A DNA stretch of 7,908 nt, taken from the NCBI GenBank assembly GCA_902803155.1, contig CADCOU010000314.1:1-7908 (forward strand), written 5' to 3'. The notes beneath the pieces are model-generated. The model did no database searches and was not told the origin of the DNA. It worked only from the letters and a program-made list of their open reading frames with translations. Positions 1 through 5,771 of this stretch are shown in pieces. The stretch is from an uncultured Lachnospiraceae bacterium (GTDB lineage: Bacteria > Bacillota > Clostridia > Lachnospirales > Lachnospiraceae). Made by a program: the position numbers and the translations under genes. Within the stretch, counting starts at the first letter, position 1; every line of letters begins with the position of its first letter.

Positions 1-389
1 GTGACCCCCGCGCTGTCAGACTGGTGAATGACAAAATAGGATTCCGGATACTTCTCCGCAAAGGCGGGAAGGAGTTTCGGGAGAAGATAGGCTGAAGGGA
101 TCGTGGAAGCGCCGAGAGACAGAATGTGCCGGTTCTGCAGGGAGCAGTTGGCGACCATGCGGTCACGCATGGTGAGGATGTTGACGGCATATTCGTAGAG
201 ACGCCGTCCGGTCTCCGTGACTTCGAGGCTTTTGGTCGTCCGGACGATCAGGCGCACTCCGAGTTCAGATTCCAGCTGTCGTATATGCATGCTGACGGTC
301 GGCTGTGAGATATACAGCTCCTGGGAAGCTTTCGTAAAACTGAGATTGCGGACGACTTCGACAAATGACTGAAGCTGTTTGAATTCCAT
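1..389 (-). CDS. LysR-type transcriptional regulator, N-terminal 129 residues (gene runs off the left edge)
   Basis: The visible part begins MEFKQLQSFVEVV and carries a typical LysR winged helix-turn-helix at about residues 3-62. The recognition helix lies in the stretch around YISQPTVSMHIRQLE (26-40), followed by the usual linker helix. The effector-binding domain starts near residue 89 (LSLGASTIPSAYLLPKL). Such proteins bind DNA as tetramers and switch a target promoter in response to a small ligand. The start at 389 is chosen because AAGGAGG lies 8 nt upstream. That ribosome binding site overlaps the stop codon of the preceding permease gene, so the regulator is the last known gene of the exporter operon, which is unusual because LysR genes more often diverge from their targets. 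The ASTIPSAYLLP segment recalls, from memory, a LysR subgroup annotated as associated with selenium metabolism; that link is weak. The ligand-binding half lies outside the window, so no ligand can be proposed. Confidence 0.93.
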   Translation of the reverse strand, partial: MEFKQLQSFVEVVRNLSFTKASQELYISQPTVSMHIRQLESELGVRLIVRTTKSLEVTETGRRLYEYAVNILTMRDRMVANCSLQNRHILSLGASTIPSAYLLPKLLPAFAEKYPESYFVIHQSDSAGV

Positions 390-397
390 GATCGGAA

Positions 398-404
398 CCT
401 CCTT
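398..404 (-). promoter_or_regulatory. Ribosome binding site of the LysR gene, overlapping the upstream stop codon
   Basis: On the minus strand this reads AAGGAGG, 8 nt before the ATG at 389. Its first two bases are the last two of the TAA stop (405-403) of the permease gene. Ribosomes finishing the permease would therefore be sitting on the regulator's initiation signal, which suggests translational coupling or reinitiation. Confidence 0.8.
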
Positions 405-1620
405 ATGCACTTTCCATTCTATCCAGAAAGATACCTGCTGCAACAGCCACCGCCGCGTATACTGCCATGAACTGTGCAGGCTGGGCTCCGTGGATGGATT
501 TCAGATAGAGCCAGGTCGGCAGCAGCATCTGGACCGGCTTCATGATCGTCAGATCCGCGAATACCGGGGTCAGGAACAGGCAGGCACACAGGACGATCGG
601 GACCGAAGCAGCGATCAGGGTCATTTTCCGGAGCAGGACTCTCAGAAGGTTCGCAAAACCGGCGGCACACAGAAGGAACAGAAGCAAGGACGGAAGCTCC
701 TTCTTCCAGGTGGTGAAAGTGCCGCTCAGATACAGGGCTGCATATGCGGCCAGCCCGAGATCCGCCATCGGGAGCAGGATGCATCCGAAGTTAAAAAGAG
801 GTTTTCTCTGGGGACTGATCCATACAAATCTGCCTTTTCTGATATCGTCGCAGAGGTACAGGACGGCCGCGAGTGCGGTCAGCACGAGCAGGGTCGCGAG
901 CAGGCCTCTCATCGGAGAGGAGAGATAACGGCCGCTCTCGTCTTCCGTGATGCGCTCTCCGTCCAGGTATTCCAGGTCAAAGAAATCATATTCTTCCGCA
1001 CTGTCGCTGCGGACCATTTCCGCGAAACTGTCACGCTCCTGATCGGAGAAATCCCCGATCTCAGGATGAGACCGAAGCCATACTTTCAGAACGGCGGTCT
1101 CCATATCCCGGTACATCTTTCCGTAGAGCTGCTCCCGTGTCATTTTCGCGACGACGTCGTTCGTCGCGGTATAGCAGATGATCTGGTGGTTCGTCAGCTC
1201 ATCCGAACCGCTCCCGAACAGGGAACTGAGCATGGCCAGTGCGCCCTCGTCGCGGCTGGAGGTCTCCTGCGCTCCGTATGCGGCGAACAGTTCGTCCAGA
1301 TCATCCGGAAATACGATTCCGAGCCGTGCATCTCCGGCAGCGACTGCCTCTTTGACTGCCTTGCCTCCGGGACAGGCAAAGTACTGTACTGCTGCAGAGT
1401 CATCCTGCACCAGCCGGTCTATGACCGCGAGCGCGGCAGCGTCATCGGGCCTGCCGGGCGCTACGGCAACCGTAACCAGACTCCCGGACTGTCCGGATGC
1501 CAGATTGACGCCCAGGACAAGGAGCGGGATGAGGGCGAGCAGTACCAGGAATACCGGCTGCTTCATGATCCGCTTGTTCAGAAGGAGCGCCTGGGTGAAG
1601 GCACGTCTTATATGCTTCAT
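403..1620 (-). CDS. ABC-2-type exporter permease, second subunit (405 aa)
   Basis: Predicted polytopic membrane protein of an ABC exporter. Residues 1-20 are basic and cytoplasmic. A first membrane helix (about 22-42) is followed by a large extracytoplasmic domain (about 43-234), then five hydrophobic stretches near 238-257, 276-299, 309-329, 334-356 and 383-399. This one-helix, big-loop, helix-cluster layout is that of the ABC2_membrane_3/YhgE-like permeases. The loop contains ARLGIVFPDDLDELFAAYGA (98-117), which parallels YGAIVIPEGLVDTLLAGE in the neighbouring permease, so the two are probably paralogues forming a heterodimer. The start at 1620 is preferred over an in-frame ATG at 1692 because AAAGGAGGT lies 5 nt upstream and the ATG overlaps the previous gene's TGA by one base. 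It shares the operon with one ATPase and a LysR regulator. The substrate is unknown; lipids, peptides or antimicrobial compounds are all possible for this family. Confidence 0.85.
   Translation of the reverse strand: MKHIRRAFTQALLLNKRIMKQPVFLVLLALIPLLVLGVNLASGQSGSLVTVAVAPGRPDDAAALAVIDRLVQDDSAAVQYFACPGGKAVKEAVAAGDARLGIVFPDDLDELFAAYGAQETSSRDEGALAMLSSLFGSGSDELTNHQIICYTATNDVVAKMTREQLYGKMYRDMETAVLKVWLRSHPEIGDFSDQERDSFAEMVRSDSAEEYDFFDLEYLDGERITEDESGRYLSSPMRGLLATLLVLTALAAVLYLCDDIRKGRFVWISPQRKPLFNFGCILLPMADLGLAAYAALYLSGTFTTWKKELPSLLLFLLCAAGFANLLRVLLRKMTLIAASVPIVLCACLFLTPVFADLTIMKPVQMLLPTWLYLKSIHGAQPAQFMAVYAAVAVAAGIFLDRMESA
1147..1168 (-). repeat. Intragenic 8-bp inverted repeat (hairpin) inside the permease gene
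   Basis: CGCGACGA and TCGTCGCG are perfect reverse complements separated by 6 nt. The sequence lies in the codons for ATNDVVAK of the extracytoplasmic domain. A GC-rich stem of this kind could form in the mRNA, but no U-run follows, and codon bias toward GAC/GTC/GCG could create it by chance. Confidence 0.4.
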
Positions 1621-2897
1621 CAGGCACCTCCTTTCGATGTGAGCCTTCTGCCGCGCAGCAGGACAGTCAGGAAAAGCAGTGCGGCCGTCCACGCGGCAAT
1701 GCAGAGAAGGTGAATTCCTGAAGCAGGTTTCTGCTTTGCAGAAAGCTGCAGATACTGAAGCGCATGTCCGGTGGGAAGGAGAGATGCGATCCTTTTCAGG
1801 CTCTGCGGCATCGTCTGTACGGTATAGAACACGCCGGATGCGTAGGAGAGGGCGATGGTTGCGAGGAACTGCATGAGCACTCCCGTGATCAGGTTCGGGG
1901 ACAGCTCGTAGAGCAGCACATCAATAGCTCCTGCCAGAAGGATGACAGGCAGGAAATGAGGGCTGTAACAAAGGAATCCTTTGATGAACCGGGCGCCGGA
2001 AACGCCGAATGCGGAAAACGGGATCGGCATACGGCTCAGGGCAATGGCTATGAGAGGCAGGAACAGGATGCAGATCGCCCCGAGGAGTGTGACAAGGCTG
2101 ATATATTCGGCCAGGACCTGCAGGAGAGATCCCAGGTGACGCACCCTCAGGAGCCTTCCGAGCGTGTAGTCGGAACGGATGAAGGACCCGGCGCACATGA
2201 TTCCCAGAAGGAGGATGAGCAGGAGCATCATCGCGATCAGATAGAAACTCTCTATGGAGAGCTGTGCCGACGCCTTTACATATTTGACACGGAAGATCCT
2301 GTTGCGGTGGAGCAGATCCTGCAGCGTTGTCAGCAGCAGGTCCGTCTGTGCTTCTGCGATGGTGTCCGGATCGGCGATCCCGCTTGCGATATAATACTCT
2401 TCCAGGGCGCGTGAACCGTTGTTCATGGCACTGATGATGCCGGATATTTCGTCCGAGAGTTCTTTTATGAGCAGAGTGGAGATTCCGGCATCACTTGCCG
2501 GAAGTATGAGCGTCATCCGGTCCGTCTCTCCGGCCAGGAGTGTATCCACCAGACCTTCCGGGATGACGATCGCACCGTAGAGGCTGCCCGAACGGAGCTG
2601 CTTTACTGCTTCCTCCCTGCTCGCGCATGATATGAAGTTAACTTCCTGGGAAGAAGAATCAAGGTTCTTCAGCATGGAGAACGCAGTATCCAGGTATCCG
2701 GACGTTGCGATCCCGACGACTCCTATGCGTATCCTGGCATTCTCGTCTCCCTCCGTCAGATCCTCGGCGCGCGAGGACTGCAGATAGAGCATGCCGCCCA
2801 GGGAGAGACACAGAAACAGCGTCATGATGCACATCGCGGGATACACCTTCATGACTGCTTTTATGCGGAGCTGTGTATAAGTGAAAAATCTGGACAT
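1620..2897 (-). CDS. ABC-2-type exporter permease, first subunit (425 aa)
   Basis: Polytopic membrane protein with the same plan as its downstream neighbour. There is a first membrane helix at about 20-39 and an extracytoplasmic domain at about 40-213 that includes SLYGAIVIPEGLVDTLLAGE (105-124), the characteristic inner-loop motif of ABC2_membrane_3-type permeases. Hydrophobic stretches follow near 216-239, 262-286, 314-330, 335-360 and 393-414. The segment LLPTGHALQYL (373-383) before the last helix is also typical of ABC-2 permeases. The gene starts 9 nt after the ATPase stop. An AGGAG overlapping that stop serves as a rather distant ribosome binding site, and an in-frame TAG just upstream excludes a longer protein. 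Its TGA overlaps the next ATG by one base (TGATG). It presumably pairs with the second permease and binds the ATPase dimer. Cargo is not predictable. Confidence 0.87.
   Translation of the reverse strand: MSRFFTYTQLRIKAVMKVYPAMCIMTLFLCLSLGGMLYLQSSRAEDLTEGDENARIRIGVVGIATSGYLDTAFSMLKNLDSSSQEVNFISCASREEAVKQLRSGSLYGAIVIPEGLVDTLLAGETDRMTLILPASDAGISTLLIKELSDEISGIISAMNNGSRALEEYYIASGIADPDTIAEAQTDLLLTTLQDLLHRNRIFRVKYVKASAQLSIESFYLIAMMLLLILLLGIMCAGSFIRSDYTLGRLLRVRHLGSLLQVLAEYISLVTLLGAICILFLPLIAIALSRMPIPFSAFGVSGARFIKGFLCYSPHFLPVILLAGAIDVLLYELSPNLITGVLMQFLATIALSYASGVFYTVQTMPQSLKRIASLLPTGHALQYLQLSAKQKPASGIHLLCIAAWTAALLFLTVLLRGRRLTSKGGA
1626..1634 (-). promoter_or_regulatory. Strong ribosome binding site fixing the start of the second permease
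   Basis: On the minus strand this reads AAAGGAGGT, ending 5 nt before the ATG at 1620. It lies inside the last codons of the preceding permease gene and rules in favour of the 1620 start over the longer in-frame alternative at 1692, which has no comparable signal. Confidence 0.85.
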
Positions 2898-2906
2898 TCC
2901 GGAATG
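2895..2906. repeat. 12-bp perfect palindrome spanning the ATPase-permease junction
   Basis: CATTCCGGAATG is identical on both strands. It begins directly after the TAG stop of the ATPase gene and ends with the ATG start codon of the first permease. It fills the whole junction, so the start codon lies in one arm. As RNA it could form only a 4-bp stem, so it is either a small DNA site or chance. Confidence 0.45.
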
Positions 2907-3605
2907 CTACTCCTGGCTCAGCTGTGATGCAAGTTTCTCCATATCGTTGTCGAAATGATACGGAGAGGCGGTTCCGTTTCTCAGGATATATGTCTGACTG
3001 CAGGCTTCGATCTCGGTCTTCTCGTGCGTCGCGATCAGTACGATGCCTCCGTCCTGGCAGAACAGGTGCAGATAGCGCAGTATCAGTTCCTTTGCGGTCA
3101 GATCCAGTGCCGCGCCGGGTTCATCCAGAAGAAGAACAGACGGATGATCCGCCAGCGCACAGGCGATGGAAAGACGCTTTTTCATGCCTCCCGACAGGTT
3201 CCGGACATTCTTGTGAAGGAATTCAGTGATCCGGAGTTCTTTAAGGATGCCTTCCTCCAGTTCCCTTTTGAGGATGCTCCGCCCGCCGGTATACCAGAGC
3301 CGGAGGTTGTCCAGCGCAGTAAGTTCATCCAGAAGCGGCGTTGACTGGGGAACATAGCCGATCATGCTGGAAGAGAGCGCACGGTTTTTAAAAAGGTCGG
3401 TACGCTTTCCCTGCCAGTCCTCGCACAGGAAAGACCCTGAATCTGCCTTGAGCGTGCCTGCCAGGATCGACAGCAGGGTTGATTTGCCGCATCCGTTCTT
3501 GCCCAGGATGCCGACCATCATACCGCTTTCTGCCTCCAGGCTGACGCCGGTCAGGACATCTGTCCTCGCGTAGCGTTTTCTGATCCCGTCAACTGTGATC
3601 TTCAT
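2907..3605 (-). CDS. ABC transporter ATP-binding protein (232 aa)
   Basis: Cytoplasmic ATPase that would energise the two permeases encoded downstream. All nucleotide-binding motifs are present: Walker A GKNGCGKST (35-43), Q-loop glutamine in YVPQSTP (Q87), signature LSGGMKKRL (137-145), Walker B VLLLDEP with catalytic glutamate E162, D-loop AALD (165-168) and switch histidine in IATHEK (H194). The LSGGM form, rather than LSGGQ, is common in ATPases partnered with ABC-2 exporters. At 232 residues it is a single compact domain with only a short C-terminal tail, lacking the extended regulatory domain of some drug and polysaccharide exporters. The start at 3605 has AAAGGA about 7 nt upstream. 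It is the first gene of the minus-strand operon, with a candidate extended -10 promoter some 50 nt upstream. Only one ATPase gene is visible, so a homodimer serving a permease heterodimer is the natural model. Confidence 0.93.
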   Translation of the reverse strand: MKITVDGIRKRYARTDVLTGVSLEAESGMMVGILGKNGCGKSTLLSILAGTLKADSGSFLCEDWQGKRTDLFKNRALSSSMIGYVPQSTPLLDELTALDNLRLWYTGGRSILKRELEEGILKELRITEFLHKNVRNLSGGMKKRLSIACALADHPSVLLLDEPGAALDLTAKELILRYLHLFCQDGGIVLIATHEKTEIEACSQTYILRNGTASPYHFDNDMEKLASQLSQE

Positions 3606-3653
3606 GGAAATCCTTTCCTTATCTGTGCGGAATACATCACGATAGCAGTATCA

Positions 3654-3682
3654 ATGTTACCACATCGCGGGATTGCATGAAA
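3654..3682 (-). promoter_or_regulatory. Candidate promoter of the exporter-LysR operon
   Basis: On the minus strand TTTCAT (3682-3677) is followed after 17 nt by TAACAT (3659-3654), which is preceded by TGG, an extended -10 signature. Transcription would start near 3647, giving a leader of about 40 nt. The -35 box is poor, as expected for a promoter that needs an activator such as a LysR protein. This is a by-eye match only. Confidence 0.35.
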
Positions 3683-3704
3683 GTCATGATTTTGATAATA
3701 TAAT
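3673..3704 (+). promoter_or_regulatory. Candidate promoter of the secreted-protein gene
   Basis: TTGCAT (3673-3678) lies upstream of an AT-rich block, TTGATAATATAAT (3692-3704). Possible -10 elements are TAATAT at 17-bp spacing or TATAAT (3699-3704) at 20-bp spacing. The -35 region overlaps that of the divergent operon promoter, so the two genes share control DNA. The exact start point cannot be decided by eye. Confidence 0.4.
3676..3688. promoter_or_regulatory. Candidate operator dyad between divergent promoters
   Basis: CATGA-AAG-TCATG is a perfect 5-bp inverted repeat with a 3-bp centre. It lies between the -35 and -10 of the rightward promoter and over the -35 of the leftward one, where a bound regulator would affect both. 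The operon's LysR protein is the obvious candidate, but no clean T-N11-A core is centred here. Confidence 0.3.
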
Positions 3705-3715
3705 GCTTACAGACA

Positions 3716-3726
3716 GTAATCATTAC
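3716..3726. promoter_or_regulatory. Small dyad near the transcription start of the secreted-protein gene
   Basis: GTAAT-C-ATTAC is a perfect 5-bp inverted repeat around a single base, roughly 12 bp downstream of the TATAAT block. The position would suit a repressor site, but the element is short and could be chance. Confidence 0.25.
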
Positions 3727-3754
3727 ACGCTACAAGAAACCGGAGGTTTGGATT

Positions 3755-5353
3755 ATGAAAAATATGAAGCATATGCTGCGGGTATCTGCCGCGTCCATGC
3801 TTGCACTGGTCCTCGCGGTGTCTCCGATGAGTGCGGCGGCGGGAGAGACTGAACTTCAGGGGAACCTGGAGACTATTCTGGAATCGTCTGAAGAACTGCT
3901 TGAGACAACCTCGGAGCAGCTGCAGGGAGCGTATGAAGGCTATATCCGCATACAGGCAGAGGACCCCATGCGGGCTGTGATCGCGCAGGCTGCCGGCGGA
4001 ACCGACGACATGTCCTGGGTACAGAATGCCGGGCTTCTTATGCAGGAAGCACCGAATGAGAGCGGCGGAGCGGATATGGAGGCCACTCTCCTGTTTAACG
4101 ATACGGAACTGTATCACCTGCAGATCTCTTATGATGCCGCGGAAAAAACAGTCTATGCAGTCTGCCCGGAACTTCTGGACAAGGCCATGGCGATCCCGGT
4201 CGAACAGCTCAGCGAGAGCGCGCAGGACGTCGCGACGACCCATATCTCCCCGGAGATCCTGATGGAAGCAGGGTCGCTGCTTGATGAGTTCTCTGATTTT
4301 GTCGGATCGATCCCGCCTGAGATGCTCCAGGAGGAAGCCATGAATTATATCGGCACGCTCGGAAGCCATATCGTGACCGAGCAGGGGATCGCGACCGTTA
4401 CCGCAGGAACCCTCTCACAGGAGGCAAATACATCTGTCTTCAGGATCTCTGCGGAAGACATGAAGGAGATGATCCCGCAGCTTCTGAAACTGCTGTCGGA
4501 AGACCAGCTTCTGGAGCAGGCCCTGAAGAGTGAATTTGTAACGCATATCCTCAACCTTGCCGCCAGACAGGGCGGCATGGGCATGGAACTGTCCGGCGAG
4601 GATATCCTCACGCTGATCCAGTCGTATCTCTCGTCAGCGGCAGATCAGGATTATTCAGGGGTGTACGGGTTCTGCCTGACCATAGGAACCGCCGATGACG
4701 GAACTCCTGTCAAGGTCAGCCTGGCACTGGAAACAAGCGGAGTGACTGCGGAGCTGTTCAGCCTCGATGCGGTAGAGGCCGGACCGGATCATGCTGTTGA
4801 GTTTAAACTCGGGCAGGTTCTTGCAGGAGCGATGGGACCTGACGCTTCAGCGGTAAGCGGTATCGTGATCCAGGGAACCAAAGCGGATTATCCTTTTGTC
4901 AGCGAAACACTCAGCGTCAAAGCGAACGGCGTGGCTGTTCCTGTCTTCCAGATCACGGATCTGGATGTGGAGGACCTCGGACTCGGTCTCCTGACCGGAA
5001 AATTCACGTTCTATGGTGAAAACATGACTGTTGCCTGTGATTTCCACAGATCGGAAGAAGACGGAGGCAGACAGATGGATCTCTATGTCAATGACGATCT
5101 CTGGTGCGCGGTCACTCTGAATCTGTATGAGGCAGAGAGCGTTGACATTGATCCGATCGACACATCCGATGCAATGCCGGTGTATGACGAAGAGAGTCTG
5201 GCGGCATACATGAGAGATACCAATGTGACGAAAATGATTGAAAAACTCGCCGATGCGGGAGTGCCGCAGGAATATGTGGACAAACTCACAAGTTCAGAGG
5301 CATCTACGGAATCCTCCCGCGAGAATGTGGAAGAGGCAGATCCTGCCGCATAA
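3755..5353 (+). CDS. Secreted acidic protein of unknown function (532 aa)
   Basis: The N-terminus is a clear Sec signal peptide: basic MKNMKHMLR, a hydrophobic core (about 10-22), and a small-residue site around MSAAA-GE (25-31). There is no lipobox cysteine, no LPXTG and no later membrane helix, so the mature protein should be released or loosely held at the cell surface. It is strongly acidic and alternates amphipathic helices (about 35-60, 145-200, 232-290) with beta-rich stretches (about 110-137, 300-460). This suggests two helical/beta modules, with a charged, Ser/Glu-rich tail after about 512. Four cysteines are present (137, 307, 428, 451). I do not recognise the family and see no catalytic motif. 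GGAGG lies 8-9 nt before the chosen ATG; a second Met at residue 4 is the alternative. It is transcribed divergently from the ABC exporter operon from a shared 149-bp control region, which hints at co-regulation but does not prove a joint function. Confidence 0.85.
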   Translation: MKNMKHMLRVSAASMLALVLAVSPMSAAAGETELQGNLETILESSEELLETTSEQLQGAYEGYIRIQAEDPMRAVIAQAAGGTDDMSWVQNAGLLMQEAPNESGGADMEATLLFNDTELYHLQISYDAAEKTVYAVCPELLDKAMAIPVEQLSESAQDVATTHISPEILMEAGSLLDEFSDFVGSIPPEMLQEEAMNYIGTLGSHIVTEQGIATVTAGTLSQEANTSVFRISAEDMKEMIPQLLKLLSEDQLLEQALKSEFVTHILNLAARQGGMGMELSGEDILTLIQSYLSSAADQDYSGVYGFCLTIGTADDGTPVKVSLALETSGVTAELFSLDAVEAGPDHAVEFKLGQVLAGAMGPDASAVSGIVIQGTKADYPFVSETLSVKANGVAVPVFQITDLDVEDLGLGLLTGKFTFYGENMTVACDFHRSEEDGGRQMDLYVNDDLWCAVTLNLYEAESVDIDPIDTSDAMPVYDEESLAAYMRDTNVTKMIEKLADAGVPQEYVDKLTSSEASTESSRENVEEADPAA

Positions 5354-5376
5354 GACGGCGGAAAAACTGAAACGGT

Positions 5377-5411
5377 ATGCACAGACAGGCGGTTTCCCTG
5401 AAGCCGTGCAT
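5377..5411. repeat. Imperfect hairpin downstream of the secreted-protein gene
   Basis: ATGCAC (5377-5382) pairs with GTGCAT (5406-5411), and GGC (5388-5390) with GCC (5403-5405), leaving a 5-nt bulge. On the minus strand the stem is followed by CCGTTTCAGTTTTT, so it may act as a back-up stop for leftward transcription. On the plus strand no U-run follows. Confidence 0.35.
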
Positions 5412-5434
5412 TAAAAAGTGATATAAGTGATGAA

Positions 5435-5469
5435 AGAACTGCCCGCAGGGTTCTCCTGCGGGCAGTTCT
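5435..5469. terminator. Strong hairpin terminator between convergent genes
   Basis: AGAACTGCCCGCAGG (5435-5449) and its exact reverse complement (5455-5469) form a perfect 15-bp GC-rich stem with a 5-nt loop. It lies 18 nt past the stop of the leftward DUF4250 gene and 82 nt past the stop of the rightward secreted-protein gene. Neither side has a clean U-tract, though on the minus strand TTTC continues from the stem. A bidirectional terminator is the best reading from its place between convergent genes. Confidence 0.72.
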
Positions 5470-5474
5470 CTGTG

Positions 5475-5495
5475 CTCATACAAAACTCATACAAA
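5475..5495. repeat. 11-bp tandem duplication over the stop of the DUF4250 gene
   Basis: CTCATACAAA occurs twice with an 11-bp period (5475-5484 and 5486-5495). On the minus strand the first copy to be read encodes the final Phe-Val and the TGA stop, and the second lies just after it. It looks like a small replication-slippage duplication. Confidence 0.6.
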
Positions 5496-5669
5496 TTTGT
5501 TCAGTCCGGGATCATAGCTGTAATCGATCGCAGAGAGCTTCTCCTCGATATCATCCCGGTCTGCATTGAAAAACGCACACAGTTCATCCAGGGAAGAGAA
5601 TTCATCCCTCAGTTCTGTGTTTACCACGCTGAGCAGCATCATCGGATTGTTCGGAAGCAGACTTGCCAT
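5487..5669 (-). CDS. DUF4250-type small protein (60 aa)
   Basis: A 60-residue protein beginning MASLLPNNPMMLLSVVNTEL. The LPxxPMMLLSVVNT opening, the central LDELCAFFNAD segment and the IDYSYDPGLNKFV ending match my recollection of the DUF4250 family, small cytoplasmic proteins of Clostridia and some other bacteria, usually about 60 residues and without a known function. The middle part (about 26-48) resembles a short helix-turn-helix-like helical pair, but this is not proof of DNA binding. The start at 5669 is favoured over an upstream in-frame ATG at 5771 because AAGGAG lies 9 nt upstream and because the promoter's -10 box (5742-5747) lies inside the longer reading frame. The 5'-untranslated leader is about 65 nt. 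The gene stands alone, with a consensus promoter in front and a strong terminator behind, which suggests steady high expression. Confidence 0.8.
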   Translation of the reverse strand: MASLLPNNPMMLLSVVNTELRDEFSSLDELCAFFNADRDDIEEKLSAIDYSYDPGLNKFV

Positions 5670-5681
5670 GGTCCCTCTCTC

Positions 5682-5697
5682 CTTCGGCCGGACGAAG
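5682..5697 (-). promoter_or_regulatory. Small leader hairpin touching the DUF4250 ribosome binding site
   Basis: On the minus strand CTTCG-TCCGGC-CGAAG forms a 5-bp stem whose 3' arm includes the AAG of the AAGGAG ribosome binding site (5684-5679). It could partly mask initiation. It is short and may be incidental. Confidence 0.25.
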
Positions 5698-5741
5698 CGG
5701 CGTATGCAGTCCCCGGCGGTCTGTGCCGTTACTGCGCATGC

Positions 5742-5771
5742 ATTATATGCTTGGAGGCAGGCGCTTGTCAA
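5742..5771 (-). promoter_or_regulatory. Consensus sigma-A promoter of the DUF4250 gene
   Basis: On the minus strand TTGACA (5771-5766), an 18-bp spacer and TATAAT (5747-5742) are exact matches to both sigma-A/sigma-70 hexamers. Transcription would start near 5735. Its -35 box shares 5 bp with the -35 box of the divergent promoter. Confidence 0.85.

Noticed and set aside
1621..1692. Longer N-terminus for the second permease (start at 1692)
   Set aside because: The extra 24 residues are Cys/Arg-rich and unlike a permease N-terminus. The strong AAAGGAGGT site and stop/start overlap fix the start at 1620.
379..1713. Long plus-strand open frame (444 codons) opposite the second permease gene
   Set aside because: Its translation is a hydrophilic, Gln/Arg/Cys-rich mixture without domain character, and it lacks a good ribosome binding site. 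The minus strand encodes a convincing permease in matching operon context. The frame is open because of GC-biased codons on the other strand.
1764..2414. Plus-strand open frame of 216 codons opposite the first permease gene
   Set aside because: Low-complexity Glu/Gln/Asp/Arg composition is the usual antisense shadow of hydrophobic codons. No ribosome binding site and no recognisable fold.
3606..3754. Riboswitch or small RNA in the divergent intergenic region
   Set aside because: Only short dyads are visible. The leaders on both sides are short and there is no terminator-antiterminator structure or conserved riboswitch core.
3707..4369. Minus-strand open frame of 220 codons over the 5' end of the secreted-protein gene
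   Set aside because: Arg/His/Cys-rich shadow translation. The opposite strand has a signal peptide, a ribosome binding site and a promoter.
5670..5771. Longer N-terminus for the DUF4250 protein (start at 5771)
   Set aside because: This stretch contains the gene's own promoter -10 box and leader. The ribosome binding site and family-like N-terminus place the start at 5669.
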